From positions 372,001 to 436,000 of the forward strand of contig NZ_CP144125.1 in assembly GCF_036429475.1 (NCBI RefSeq): DNA of 64,000 nucleotides, in the 5' to 3' direction. Shown one piece after another: positions 27,083 through 35,853 of this stretch. The position numbers and the translations under genes are program-made. This DNA comes from Halalkalicoccus sp. CGA53. Lineage in GTDB: Archaea; Halobacteriota; Halobacteria; Halobacteriales; Halalkalicoccaceae. The notes beneath the pieces are model-generated. The model was not told where the DNA came from. It saw only the letters and a program-made list of their open reading frames with translations, and made no database searches. Position 1 is the first letter of the stretch. Each line of letters opens with the position of its first letter.

Positions 27083-27246
27083 TTGGAAAATCGGTCCACA
27101 CTCCTGCATTATCGGTGCTCATCCACGCTACCATCGCAGTAATCAATAGCAAAAGCTGGCGATTCTTTGAACAGAGAATGTCTTCTCGAAGACTCCAATC
27201 ATGATTACTAGCACTTTTAAGTGGTGTTGCCACAACACGGGTTTAC

Positions 27247-27651
27247 ATGTCGAGTGTTTCCGAGTTCGTCGAAGCAGTTAGTCGTGCAGAAGAGGCGTAT
27301 GAATTCATGATTTCGTATGCGGGGCAGGGTATCGGGAGAGAGATCCCTACCAAGGATGTAAGAGAGATCCGAATTTATCTCAACCAGCTCCGCGAAGCTC
27401 TCCAAGATTCAGTAACGACCGGGAAAGAGATCCCTGAGGAATTCGATATCGATGGAGAGGAGCACTTCTACGACGTCGTAGATCAAATGGAAGTTGAAAG
27501 TGAGGATGCCGTGGAGATACTGGACTTGTTGATCGCGCAGGATCGAATCACCTCCCAGCAGGTCGATAACCTAAACGGGATGTCGGTATTTCAATCGATA
27601 GTCATGAAGATGTTTTTCTTAGAAGAGATAGTCGGCCATCTCGACGAGTGA
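27247..27651 (+). CDS. Unrecognised 134-residue helical protein in the Mo-hydroxylase block
   Basis: An acidic, all-helical soluble protein starting MSSVSEFVEAVSRAEEAYEF. It has no cysteine cluster, TM segment or motif I can assign. Its stop overlaps the first possible start of the mocA gene (GTG 27648), so the two are probably translated together. This pairing hints at a role in molybdenum cofactor maturation or enzyme assembly, for example as a redox-enzyme chaperone. That is inference from position only. Confidence 0.7.
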   Translation: MSSVSEFVEAVSRAEEAYEFMISYAGQGIGREIPTKDVREIRIYLNQLREALQDSVTTGKEIPEEFDIDGEEHFYDVVDQMEVESEDAVEILDLLIAQDRITSQQVDNLNGMSVFQSIVMKMFFLEEIVGHLDE

Positions 27652-27653
27652 AT

Positions 27654-28292
27654 ATGGACGCGTTAGGATTAGTAACCGCTGCGGGGAAATCGACCCGAAT
27701 GGGTGGGTTTCCCAAACCACTTCTCTGGTTCGGTGAAGACAGATTTGTCGAGCGGATCGTGGGAACTTACCAGGAGTCTGGGGTCGATAATCAACTAGTA
27801 GTACTTGGATATGAAGCGGAGACGGTAAACGAGCGTGCGGAGCTTGCGTCAGCCGATAGTGTCTACAACGAGAATTTCGAATCGGGTATGCTCTCCAGTG
27901 TACAGATCGGGGTTCACCACGCAAAAACGCTTGGCGTAGAAGGAATGTTTCTCTGGCCAGTCGATTTTCCATGTGTCACCAGTGATATTGCCAAACAACT
28001 TTGGCAGCGGTTCCAAGATACCGATGCAGATATCGCTGTACCAGCATACCAAGGTGACCGAGGGCATCCAGCTCTGTTTGGTAGGTCCACCTTCACGAAG
28101 CTTCTCGAGGCTCCTGAAACAGAGGGAGCTCGTGCTGTCGTATACTCTGACGAGATCGAAGTGGTAGAAGTAGAGGTCAGTACGAATCGGATCCTAGTGG
28201 ATATCGATACGCCGACGGAGTACTGGGATGCTGTAAAGAATTACGAACCAGACTATAGTTCTGATCGACAGACAGTAAAGCGGGAGAGATAG
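27654..28292 (+). CDS. mocA: Molybdenum cofactor cytidylyltransferase (MocA family)
   Basis: A 212-residue nucleotidyltransferase. The NTP-binding signature LVTAAGKSTRMGGFPK occupies residues 4-19, WPVDFPC has the metal-binding aspartate, and GHPALFG is the family's downstream motif. MocA links CMP (or MobA-like GMP) to molybdopterin for xanthine-oxidase-type enzymes, matching the adjacent XdhC gene and the Mo-hydroxylase. ATG 27654 is preferred; a GTG six bases earlier overlaps the upstream stop. It acts in the cytosol before Tat export. Confidence 0.82.
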   Translation: MDALGLVTAAGKSTRMGGFPKPLLWFGEDRFVERIVGTYQESGVDNQLVVLGYEAETVNERAELASADSVYNENFESGMLSSVQIGVHHAKTLGVEGMFLWPVDFPCVTSDIAKQLWQRFQDTDADIAVPAYQGDRGHPALFGRSTFTKLLEAPETEGARAVVYSDEIEVVEVEVSTNRILVDIDTPTEYWDAVKNYEPDYSSDRQTVKRER

Positions 28293-28490
28293 ATGGTCGC
28301 TGGATTCGATACGTTCGCGCTTTCGATCATGCTCGGCTTGATTATAGGGTCCATCAATGCCTATTTTAGATACGGAGAAGAAGGACGGCGTGCGGCTTTT
28401 CGGACGTTTGTTGGTTGGTTACTGGCGTTCACCATCACAGGACTGATTGCAACACCAGTCGCCGACTGGCTTCTACAGTATATTTACTGA
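28293..28490 (+). CDS. Small two-TM membrane protein
   Basis: 65 residues with two hydrophobic helices (FALSIMLGLIIGSINAYF and FVGWLLAFTITGLIATPVA) flanking an RYGEEGRRA loop. It starts at the base after the mocA stop, so it is part of that operon. No family recognised. A membrane adaptor for the Mo-hydroxylase/cytochrome complex is possible but unproven. Confidence 0.6.
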   Translation: MVAGFDTFALSIMLGLIIGSINAYFRYGEEGRRAAFRTFVGWLLAFTITGLIATPVADWLLQYIY

Positions 28491-28544
28491 CCCATGGTAT
28501 AGCTTACCGGAACGGTTATTTGAGAGGTACTCAATGTGCCAATA

Positions 28545-29030
28545 ATGAATAGTACAAGTACCGTATCTAATAGCACAAACTCGCCAGTGAAAATAACAGG
28601 TGACATTGTTGGGGGTGCATTGTTGACCATCCTGTCACTCATACATATATATGTAATCGGGGCTGGCGGCACTCTTGGATGGATTCTGTTATTAGTGCTA
28701 TGGCCGATACTATCGGGACTGGTGGGTGCTTCTGTAGAGCATTCTGTCGATCCGACAAGGGTAGCAGAACTCCCACTAATTGGTGCAATTGCTGGTGTAT
28801 TTGGTGCTGTTGCGACTACATTGATACTGCTACTACTAGGCTGGTTAGGGATTTGGTCTAGTTTCATCTACAACGAACTCGGCGTCGACCTCGTCACAGT
28901 ATCACTCGGTATAGCGATTCTCTTCACAATCACTTGGACGGTTGCTGGATTCGTAGGCGGATACGTTGTTCAGAGAGGCGTTAAACGCTCTGATGGTAGA
29001 GTGAATCCGAAAGCAGAAAAATCACAGTAG
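28545..29030 (+). CDS. Four-TM membrane protein (DUF5518-like)
   Basis: 161 residues with four hydrophobic helices, glycine-rich (GLVGASVEHSV, GAIAGVFGAVATTL) and a basic C-terminus. It resembles the DUF5518-type small membrane proteins common in haloarchaea. The A/T-rich upstream gap of 54 bp may hold its own promoter. It converges on the FxLYD gene. Role unknown. Confidence 0.55.
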   Translation: MNSTSTVSNSTNSPVKITGDIVGGALLTILSLIHIYVIGAGGTLGWILLLVLWPILSGLVGASVEHSVDPTRVAELPLIGAIAGVFGAVATTLILLLLGWLGIWSSFIYNELGVDLVTVSLGIAILFTITWTVAGFVGGYVVQRGVKRSDGRVNPKAEKSQ

Positions 29031-29080
29031 CTTCGGTATCTAAAGGTCGAATCTAAATTTGGAAGCACGATCAGACCGGT

Positions 29081-29803
29081 TCAGCTAGTTTGTTGGTTTA
29101 CGATCACGATTCTATAATCTGTATAATCTCGAGCGAGGCTAGGCACATCACCTAATGTCGAATACCGAATAGTGAACTCCCCTGTCTCGCCAGGTTCAAG
29201 CGAATCAGGCGAAATTCGATCTGATCGAGCTCCAATTACCTCGCCCTCCTGATTATAGAACGTAGCTAATGCAACAGGCCGTTCTACTGTTCCATCCCCC
29301 GTATTCTCGGCGGTTCCAGAGACTGTGACGCTATCTTGTGCAGTGTGGGACTCTTCGTGCTCAATATCAAACTCAGGAGCAGGCTCCGAAGTACCTGTAA
29401 AGTCAACAGATACCGAGAAACTATCCGGTTGACCTTCTTCGGAATATTTAGCCTCGAAAGGTACTGTCTGACCATCTCCAACTTTCGCTCCGAGCGGTTC
29501 GGTCTCTACCGAACCCACTTCTTCACCGTTTTCATAGAATGAAACGATGACGGTGATATCCGTTATGGCCTCCCCGTAATCGTTCTCTATCTCACCTACT
29601 GCTGTCGTTTCGCCTGCTCGATCCAGATAGATTGATCCTTCTGTAGAGATTACTTCACCAGAAGAATGGAAATCTGCGGGCGAAACATCAATTGAACCGA
29701 TTACTCCAACTCCAACCAATAGAATTGTTGCAGTTACTACTACGATTGTCAATATGACGACTTTGTTGACAATCTTAGGGAAGAGGTCATCCACACCTCT
29801 CAT
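29081..29803 (-). CDS. Membrane-anchored FxLYD-domain protein
   Basis: 240 residues: one N-terminal TM helix (VVILTIVVVTATILLVGVGV), then two beta-sandwich repeats of FxLYD type (AVGEIENDYGEAITDITVIV and VSGTAENTGDGTVERPVALA). The start overlaps the xdhC stop (ATGA), so it is co-transcribed with xdhC. Extracellular orientation is expected. Such domains are structural. A link to the exported Mo-enzyme is inferred from the operon only. Confidence 0.7.
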   Translation of the reverse strand: MRGVDDLFPKIVNKVVILTIVVVTATILLVGVGVIGSIDVSPADFHSSGEVISTEGSIYLDRAGETTAVGEIENDYGEAITDITVIVSFYENGEEVGSVETEPLGAKVGDGQTVPFEAKYSEEGQPDSFSVSVDFTGTSEPAPEFDIEHEESHTAQDSVTVSGTAENTGDGTVERPVALATFYNQEGEVIGARSDRISPDSLEPGETGEFTIRYSTLGDVPSLARDYTDYRIVIVNQQTS

Positions 29804-30645
29804 TCGGATTTTAGTTTTGAGGACTTCAAGTGGTCGGAGGAGCTAGATTCATCAATATTAGTATCTTTCGAGTGGGAACGGTGGGTTGCTCCAGTCCTTA
29901 CAGCTTCAACCTCTGAGAGTATTGAGAGTGCGATCTGCGAGGGTGTTTCGGCACCTAAATCCAATCCAATAGGAGCATACAATTCATTGATATCCATTAA
30001 TTCTTCGTCTCCATCACGCAATCCGTCCCGGATATGGCCCGCTTTGGTTTCAGACGCGACGCATCCAACGTAGAACGCATCACTCTGCAACCCTTCCTTT
30101 GCCGCTCTCTGATCAAGCGTACTATTTCGAGTTGCGATTACGATTGCCGTGTTTGATGTGACAGTCACTTCATCAAATCCTTCCTCCACGTTTGCGTTAA
30201 TTATGCGAGCCGTGGGGAAACGATCAGAAGTTGCAAACTCATCGCGGTCTTCAATTACGACCGGTGAGTATCCTAGCTCTGCCCCAATTCGCACAACTGG
30301 CACTGCGATATGTCCACCACCAACAACAATCAATTGACGTTGTCCTTCGAGTACGTTGATAAATACTTCCATGGAACCGTCACAAACCATCCCTGTGTTT
30401 CCACCAGGTCGAAGTTCCCACGTTTCACGGCGTGGCGTCCGTTCTTCGATTGCTTCTATCGCTGCAGTCTTCGAAAGGTGTTCAACGGTACCTCCTCCAA
30501 TTGTCCCCTCGATCCGACCATCACTGTGGACGATCATTGACGTCCCTACGTCGCGTGGGGCACTGCCCTCAACTGCTGTGACAGTAACTAAGGCAATAGT
30601 TTCGCCTTGTCCGGTCAGCTCATCTACCCTGCTATACTGTCCCAT
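29800..30645 (-). CDS. xdhC: XdhC/CoxI family Mo-cofactor sulfuration/insertion chaperone
   Basis: 281 residues. The N-terminal XdhC domain has ALVTVTAVEGSAPRDVGTSM and EGTIGGGTVEH. The C-terminal Rossmann domain has LIVVGGGHIAVPVVRI and VGCVASETKAGHI. The family binds the molybdopterin-cytosine/guanine cofactor, mediates its sulfuration and inserts it into the large subunit. Start at MGQYSRVDE (30645). The Ser/Lys-rich C-terminal tail is extra. It sits between a small membrane protein and the FxLYD gene on the minus strand, 4-5 kb from its expected client. Confidence 0.88.
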   Translation of the reverse strand: MGQYSRVDELTGQGETIALVTVTAVEGSAPRDVGTSMIVHSDGRIEGTIGGGTVEHLSKTAAIEAIEERTPRRETWELRPGGNTGMVCDGSMEVFINVLEGQRQLIVVGGGHIAVPVVRIGAELGYSPVVIEDRDEFATSDRFPTARIINANVEEGFDEVTVTSNTAIVIATRNSTLDQRAAKEGLQSDAFYVGCVASETKAGHIRDGLRDGDEELMDINELYAPIGLDLGAETPSQIALSILSEVEAVRTGATHRSHSKDTNIDESSSSDHLKSSKLKSE

Positions 30646-30709
30646 TAGTACTGTAAATAGAGGTTTCCCCCAATAAGGCTTTGCCGAGAAATAGTAGAGG
30701 CTGACGACA

Positions 30710-30928
30710 TTAGAATCCAACTTGCCAAGTAAGCCACCCGATTCCGGTTATAGCTATACCCACAAAAATGAGACCACCGACCAACTCAGGAGAGATAGGA
30801 TGGTCATACCCATGGCGGTCGGTGAATACAAGTAGCATCCCAGTAGCAACTCCCCCGAAAAAGATGACTAACCCTATTAATTGGAGTGTATCACTCCTCG
30901 AAAGTATAGACGGAAGTACGGCTGACAT
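30710..30928 (-). CDS. Small two-TM membrane protein upstream of xdhC
   Basis: 72 residues from MSAVLPSILSR, with helices LQLIGLVIFFGGVATGMLLVF (as two blocks) and LVGGLIFVGIAITGIGWLTW around an HGYDHPISPE loop. 64 bp ahead of xdhC on the same strand. No family recognised. Confidence 0.55.
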   Translation of the reverse strand: MSAVLPSILSRSDTLQLIGLVIFFGGVATGMLLVFTDRHGYDHPISPELVGGLIFVGIAITGIGWLTWQVGF

Positions 30929-31019
30929 TGATGCAACCCTTCGTTCCCACATTCAATTAAACTCGGTCATTAGAAGACACCATTTTTACCGTAGTATTCG
31001 TAGAGGGAATATTTGACCC

Positions 31020-31245
31020 ACCAATAGTAGTGCATACGTTGTATATATATATATTTGTCAGATAAATATTTGGTTAGGTAATGGAAGTGATAGTGGCCTG
31101 TAACGGTCTCAAAGTTGATCATCCTTGCTGATTCGGACGGGAATAATAGCGAAGCGACCTACTGACGCCTCTAGGGTATACTGGCAGCAATTAGCTTTAC
31201 CGATAGTTAGAACAGCCCGCTCAACTCTGCTGACCATCAAACTCC
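31020..31245. other. AT-rich intergenic stretch
   Basis: Contains a run of alternating TA around 31045-31053. No gene recognised. Confidence 0.35.
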
Positions 31246-31750
31246 CTAGTATCCGGGAACCAGATCCGACATTATCTTATTACGTGCCAGCCGTTTCCGC
31301 TCTTTACTCCTAAGGTCGTAGTGCTTTTTAAGTACCGGCACAGACACATGTGCTCGATCACTTAGTATCTCAACCGGAATTCCCAGGTCAAGTTGGTGCA
31401 TTATTGACCATGTTCGAAGTGGACGAGCAGAAAAGATGACATCTCGAGAACATTCGCAGTTACTTCCATCATAGGGGCCATTACAGGACGCAGTTGGAAG
31501 AAAGTCCGGCGGTTCAGCCAATGCACAGGGTCGCGTTATATTATACATATCTCGACGCAGGGTAGTGTCCGACGCTCGACCTTCAGGTGTCGAAAAAAGT
31601 GGCTTACGACCGTAGTCATCAGTGACATCTATCCATCCATGGTCGATACGATCCTGAAGTCCATTATTGAGTTCGTGAGGAATTGTGACATTCCGATCAC
31701 CTCCTTTTCCATTCTTCGGCCGTGGTGAATCGCCATACGTCGGTTGGTTT
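31246..31750 (-). pseudogene. Tyrosine recombinase C-terminal fragment
   Basis: One open frame reads from TYGDSPRPKNGKGGDRNVTI (next to the IS5-type element) through KPLFSTPEGRASDTTLRRD to VEILSDRAHVSVPVLKKHYD and ends at 31246. The nucleophile region KKHYDLRS is kept, but the HxxR box reads SARPLRTWS, with Arg where His is expected. The N-terminal half is cut off at the IS5-type insertion. Likely a former island integrase near the tRNA-Val end. Confidence 0.7.
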
Positions 31751-31826
31751 CACTGTGTGACGACACGCTTGATGTTGTAGACGACACACATCAGGACGAT
31801 TTCACGGAACTCTCGATACCAGCTTC

Positions 31827-31962
31827 GCGCACGCTCGGCGAGAGTGGTCTGCGCAACGTTTGAACAGGTTGTCGCTGAGACTGTGGTCGGCGGTATGAGA
31901 GGACACAGCTAGCAGATCTGGACGTTCAAAGGTTACGTCAATCACTCACGCCGAGCGTGCGC
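31827..31962. repeat. 14-bp perfect inverted repeat around a 108-bp insert in the transposase
   Basis: GCGCACGCTCGGCG at 31827-31840 and its exact reverse complement at 31949-31962, extending to 20 of 22 matches inward. The enclosed segment includes 31857-31947. Confidence 0.75.
31857..31947. repeat. Short repeat beside IS5-type debris, copy 2
   Basis: About 91 bp, roughly 78% identical to 16887-16978. Here it lies inside the transposase reading frame. Confidence 0.6.
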
Positions 31963-32719
31963 TTGATCGACGAGAAGACGGTCTCAGACAGTGCTCTCTG
32001 TCCGTAGAGAGTTCCATCGATCCGCGCGTTGTGTGCGTGATCGATGGAACGGAACTCACGGTGTTTGATCAGCGGTCTTACGCCCTCCTCCCTCAGTTTC
32101 TCGTGTAATTGCATCCAATCGTAGCCTTTGTCGGCGGCGAGGCTGTGCAACTCGCCCGCGTTGCGGCGGGCGAGTTGCCAGCCGAACTGGGTATCGTGGC
32201 GTTTCTCGGTCGTACAGTGAACGTCGAGAACAGCCTGTGACTCAGTATCGAAGAGAGCGTTTGTTTTGAGCGTCTGAACCCGATAATCCGTGCGACGGCA
32301 GTAGTGCTTGCTCGCATTTTCGCGGTCGAAAAACGCCGAATCCATCGCTGCATGACCCGAGGGCTCGTGCTGTTGCGCCTGTCCGCGCAGCAGCACGAGC
32401 CATACTGCCATCTTGATTCTATCAAATATCTTGACTAGCGTCGAGTGGTGCGGGAGATCGGCCGCGTCGAGGCCGATCTCCGCTAGTATTTGTGGCATCT
32501 CACTCAAGAGGTCGAACGCTTCGCGGTAGGATTTCTCCAGGTAAATCCGCAGACAGTGGAGTGAAAGGACGGCGTAGTCGGCGAAGCCGCCGCCACCCTG
32601 CGAGGCGGCGACTTCGCCTCGGCCACCAACAGCATTTTTAGCCAACGTCACGACCTTCCCAGTGGAGCGGGAAATCTTCGACATGAACATCGGAAGCTTC
32701 CCGCTTCAACTCCCTAGTT

Positions 32720-32980
32720 CTAACGGACTAAACCGACGCAGACTAGTAATTCACCAGAGCCATCGTACCGTAAGAATCCAACCTGCTGGAGATAGCTGAC
32801 CCGCCGCATAATCGAATCACCGCTGGATACATTCGTGAACGTCCCACGATGCCAACCAACGAGTTCGTCAGTCGTTGGGTTATGGGTATCGACGAATTCG
32901 ATAATCGCGTCCAGGGTATCGACGTAGCGCGTCCCGCCGCCCAACATTGGAACGATACTACGGAGCCGGTCCGGAGGCAT
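32720..32980 (-). pseudogene. Winged-helix protein truncated by the IS5-type element
   Basis: Starts MPPDRLRSIVPMLGGGTRYV and includes a winged-helix-like core (NPTTDELVGWHRGTF, then SIMRRVSYLQQVGFLRYDG). The native sequence stops at DGSG, where insertion-sequence DNA begins and supplies a chance stop. It has its own TATA box at 33002-33011. Probably an island regulator or the DNA-recognition part of a larger protein, now cut short. Confidence 0.6.
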
Positions 32981-33001
32981 ACTGACGTAGTTTGGGGTGA
33001 G

Positions 33002-33011
33002 TATTTATATA
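33002..33011 (-). promoter_or_regulatory. TATA box for the truncated winged-helix gene
   Basis: TATTTATATA 22-31 bases upstream of the ATG at 32980. Confidence 0.45.
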
Positions 33012-33066
33012 AGATTGGTCCGTGCCCTAACGCGGAATCGCACTAGGCGCGAAGGCGCGTTCGAAG

Positions 33067-33091
33067 AATGATTGGGTCCGTCCCAATCATT
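33067..33091. other. Perfect 10-bp hairpin at the island's right edge
   Basis: AATGATTGGG, loop TCCGT, CCCAATCATT. It lies about 90 bp beyond the 3' end of tRNA-Val. It could be a transcription end signal or an integration-related structure. Confidence 0.5.
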
Positions 33092-33182
33092 TCCTCAGTG
33101 GAAAGTGCTGAAAAAGCCGATTCGGTGGGCAAGGGTACTCAGATGTCTGAATCCAAGTGATAGAAACCGTGCGTATTGCGTA

Positions 33183-33256
33183 TGGGTCCGGGCGGATTCG
33201 AACCGCCGGCCTCGGCCTTGTAAGGGCCGCGTCATGACCAACTAGACCACGAACCC
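33183..33256 (-). tRNA. tRNA-Val (TAC)
   Basis: The acceptor GGGTTCG pairs with CGGACCC, discriminator A. The anticodon loop CTTACAA lies in a GGCCC/GGCCG-type stem and the T arm contains GGTTCGAATCC. No intron and no encoded CCA. Its 3' end faces the island, mirroring tRNA-Met at the left edge. Confidence 0.95.
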
Positions 33257-33337
33257 GTACCCCTGAGAAATCGACCCGCCGGGATAACGGTTTCTGCTCA
33301 CGGCAAGTGCTATTTCGGGCGAGGCCCTTCACCGTGT

Positions 33338-33805
33338 ATGGTGCGTCGTCGCGGCCCGGTTGCCCTCGCGCTCCTCTTCGCGCTGATCGCGCTCTCGCTC
33401 GTCGTGGTCCAGCTCGGCCTCCCAGTCTGGACCGGTTCGGACCGGGCGACCGTGACGGTCAGCGACGGCGAGAGGACGCTCGCGACGGTCGACGCGGCGG
33501 TCGCGGACTCGCCGGGCGAGCGATATACGGGTCTGAGCGACCACGAGAACCTCGCTGAGGACGAGGGGATGCTCTTCGTCTTCGCCGAGGAGGGCGAGCG
33601 CGCGTTCGTGATGCGGGAGATGGCCTTCGGCATCGACATCCTCTTCGTCAGCGACGAGGGCGAGATCACTGCGATCTACGAGGCGCCCGCCGACAGCGAC
33701 GAGCGCTACGTCGGCGACGCCCGGTGGGTGCTCGAGGTGCGGAAGGGCTACGCCGCCGAGAACGGGATCGACGTCGGCGACGAGGTCGAGATCGAGTACC
33801 ACTGA
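33338..33805 (+). CDS. DUF192 family protein, N-terminally anchored
   Basis: 155 residues: one N-terminal TM helix or signal anchor (VALALLFALIALSLVVVQLGL), then the DUF192 beta-barrel (RYTGLSDHENLAEDEGMLFV and MREMAFGIDILFVSDEGEI). The family is small and extracytoplasmic with no proven function. Intact and in a GC-rich context, it marks the return to core chromosome. 57 bp ahead of the ABC transporter gene. Confidence 0.88.
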   Translation: MVRRRGPVALALLFALIALSLVVVQLGLPVWTGSDRATVTVSDGERTLATVDAAVADSPGERYTGLSDHENLAEDEGMLFVFAEEGERAFVMREMAFGIDILFVSDEGEITAIYEAPADSDERYVGDARWVLEVRKGYAAENGIDVGDEVEIEYH

Positions 33806-33862
33806 CCGACTATTTCGGTTCGTAGCAAACCCTTTTGTTCGTCTATCCCATCCGAAGCGGTA

Positions 33863-35773
33863 ATGGGCATTACGGAGGGCGAGGAGGACCCGTTCGAGGA
33901 GCAACGGGCGCGGGTCGACGACTCGATGACGCGGCTCTTTCGCCAGTACGGCGCCGACCAGAAGTACGAGTACGCGGTGGGGCTCCTCGCGAGCGTCGTT
34001 GCGCGGCTGCTCGACCTGATCCCGACGCTGATGCTCGGGGTGGCGATCGACGCGATCTTCCTCGACGACCCGTACACGCTCTTTCTCGTCCCGGACGCGT
34101 GGATCCCGGCGGGTCAGGAAGAGCAGTTCGCGCTCACGATCGGGATCCTCGCCGGGGCGTTCGCACTCGGCGCTCTCTTTCACTGGATCCGGAACTGGGG
34201 CTGGAACGCCTCCGCACAGAACATCACCCACGACATCCGGGTCGACACCTACGAGAAGATGCAGCGGCTCAACATGGAGTTCTTCTCGGACAAGCAAACG
34301 GGTGAACTGATGAGTATCCTCTCGAACGACGTCAATCAGCTCGAGCGGTTTCTCAACGACGGGCTGAACTCCGCCTCGCGGCTGATCGTGATGGTCCTCG
34401 GCATCGGCGGGGTGCTCTTCTACCTGAACTGGCAGCTCGCGCTGATCGCGCTGTTGCCCGCCCCGCTGATAGCGGGGTTCACCTACGTCTTCATCCGGAT
34501 CATCCGCCCGAAGTACAAGAAGATGCGCGCGACCGTCGGCGCGCTCAACTCCAGACTGGAGAACAACCTGGGTGGGATCCAGGTGATCAAGTCCTCGAAC
34601 ACCGAACGGTACGAGGACGATCGCGTCGATGACGCCTCCTACGAGTACTACGACGCCAACTGGGACGCCATCTGGACGCGGATCAAGTTCTTCCCCACGC
34701 TCCAGCTCATATCGGGCATCGGCTTCACGCTCACCTTCCTCGTCGGCGGCTACTGGGTGTTCGCCGGCCCGCCGGGGCCGTTCACGCTCGAGCTCTCGAT
34801 CGGCGTGTTCACCATCTTCGTGCTCTACACCCAGCAGATGATCTGGCCGATGGCGCAGTTCGGTCAGATAATCAATATGTATCAACGCGCGGAGGCCTCA
34901 AGCGCGCGCATCTTCGGGCTGATGGACGAGGCGGGTGTCCTGGAGGAGGATGCCGACGCCCCCGACCTCGAAGTCACGGAGGGGCGCGTCGAGTACGGCG
35001 AGGTCTCGTTCGGCTACGACGAGGAGACGATCATCGATGGCGTGAGCTTCACCGTCGAACCGGGCGAGACCTGTGCGCTCGTGGGTCCCACCGGCGCGGG
35101 CAAGTCGACGATCCTCAAACTGCTGTTGCGGATGTACGACGTCGACGAGGGGAACGTCCTGATCGACGGCACCGATCTGCGAGACGTCTCGCTCTCGTCG
35201 GTCCGCCAGTCGATCGGCTACGTCAGCCAGGACACGTTCATGTTCTACGGAACCGTGCGCGAGAACATCGCCTACGGGACGTTCACCGCGACCGACGAGG
35301 AGATCGTCGAGGCGGCGAAGGCTGCGGAGGCCCACGAGTTCATCGTCGACCTGCCCGAGGGCTACGACACGATGGTCGGCGAGCGCGGCGTCAAACTCTC
35401 GGGCGGCCAGCGCCAGCGTCTCTCGATCGCACGCGGGATTCTGAAGAGTCCGGAGATACTCATCCTCGACGAGGCGACGAGCGACGTCGACACCGAGACG
35501 GAGATGCTGATCCAGCGCAGCCTCGACGCGCTCACGGAGGACCGGACGACGTTCGCGATCGCGCACCGCCTCTCGACGATCAAGGACGCGGAGCAGATCC
35601 TCGTCCTCGACGAGGGGCGGATCGTCGAGCGCGGCACCCACGAGGAGCTGCTCGCGAACGACGGCCTCTACGCCCATCTCTGGGGGGTCCAGGCGGGCGA
35701 GATCGACGACCTCCCCGACGAGTTCATCGAGCGCGCGTCACGGCGGGCCGCGAGAACCGAACTGAACGACTAG
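33863..35773 (+). CDS. ABC transporter, fused permease and ATPase (MsbA/multidrug type)
   Basis: A 636-residue half-transporter exporter that dimerises. The first 330 residues hold six TM helices. The nucleotide-binding domain has Walker [10 protein letters not shown] (about 410-418), signature [14 protein letters not shown] (about 512-525), Walker [11 protein letters not shown] (about 531-540) and H-loop AIAHRLST. It exports lipid-like or drug-like substrates. The frame is intact with an ATG following CGGTA. Confidence 0.92.
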   Translation: MGITEGEEDPFEEQRARVDDSMTRLFRQYGADQKYEYAVGLLASVVARLLDLIPTLMLGVAIDAIFLDDPYTLFLVPDAWIPAGQEEQFALTIGILAGAFALGALFHWIRNWGWNASAQNITHDIRVDTYEKMQRLNMEFFSDKQTGELMSILSNDVNQLERFLNDGLNSASRLIVMVLGIGGVLFYLNWQLALIALLPAPLIAGFTYVFIRIIRPKYKKMRATVGALNSRLENNLGGIQVIKSSNTERYEDDRVDDASYEYYDANWDAIWTRIKFFPTLQLISGIGFTLTFLVGGYWVFAGPPGPFTLELSIGVFTIFVLYTQQMIWPMAQFGQIINMYQRAEASSARIFGLMDEAGVLEEDADAPDLEVTEGRVEYGEVSFGYDEETIIDGVSFTVEPGETCALVGPTGAGKSTILKLLLRMYDVDEGNVLIDGTDLRDVSLSSVRQSIGYVSQDTFMFYGTVRENIAYGTFTATDEEIVEAAKAAEAHEFIVDLPEGYDTMVGERGVKLSGGQRQRLSIARGILKSPEILILDEATSDVDTETEMLIQRSLDALTEDRTTFAIAHRLSTIKDAEQILVLDEGRIVERGTHEELLANDGLYAHLWGVQAGEIDDLPDEFIERASRRAARTELND

Positions 35774-35853
35774 TGCTTCGCCAGGCCCGAACGCATGAGT
35801 GGAACCGACAGCTGTCGTTCGGTTCCACTCGTCGATCGACGTTTGGTGGAGTA

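Larger units (their letters stand above)
31753..32684 (-). pseudogene. IS5-type transposase, C-terminus interrupted
   Basis: Starts MSKISRSTGKVVTLAKNAVG and contains the DDE elements (AMDSAFFDRENAS, SLAADKGYD, and RALSETVFSSIKRTLG). After TLG it runs into VSD and a stop at 31938. The expected tail (RARSWYREFREIVLMCVVYN, ending VVTQ) is found in the same orientation at 31753-31838. A 108-bp segment bounded by a 14-bp perfect inverted repeat separates the two parts. The tail holds conserved residues, so activity is doubtful. Confidence 0.7.
31740..32745 (-). mobile_element. IS5-type insertion sequence (boundaries approximate)
   Basis: Transposase gene plus flanks lying between the recombinase fragment and a truncated winged-helix gene, both cut at its edges. 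I could not identify inverted repeats or a target duplication with confidence, so the ends are estimates. Confidence 0.55.

Noticed and set aside
31045-31053. TA-dinucleotide run as replication origin
   Set aside because: Too short, with no Orc/Cdc6 gene or ORB-like repeats nearby.
5083-33182. CRISPR array or cas genes in the island
   Set aside because: No regularly spaced direct repeats and no Cas motifs seen.
33329-34885. 518-residue minus-strand frame
   Set aside because: Antisense shadow of the DUF192 and ABC transporter genes; composition unlike a real protein.
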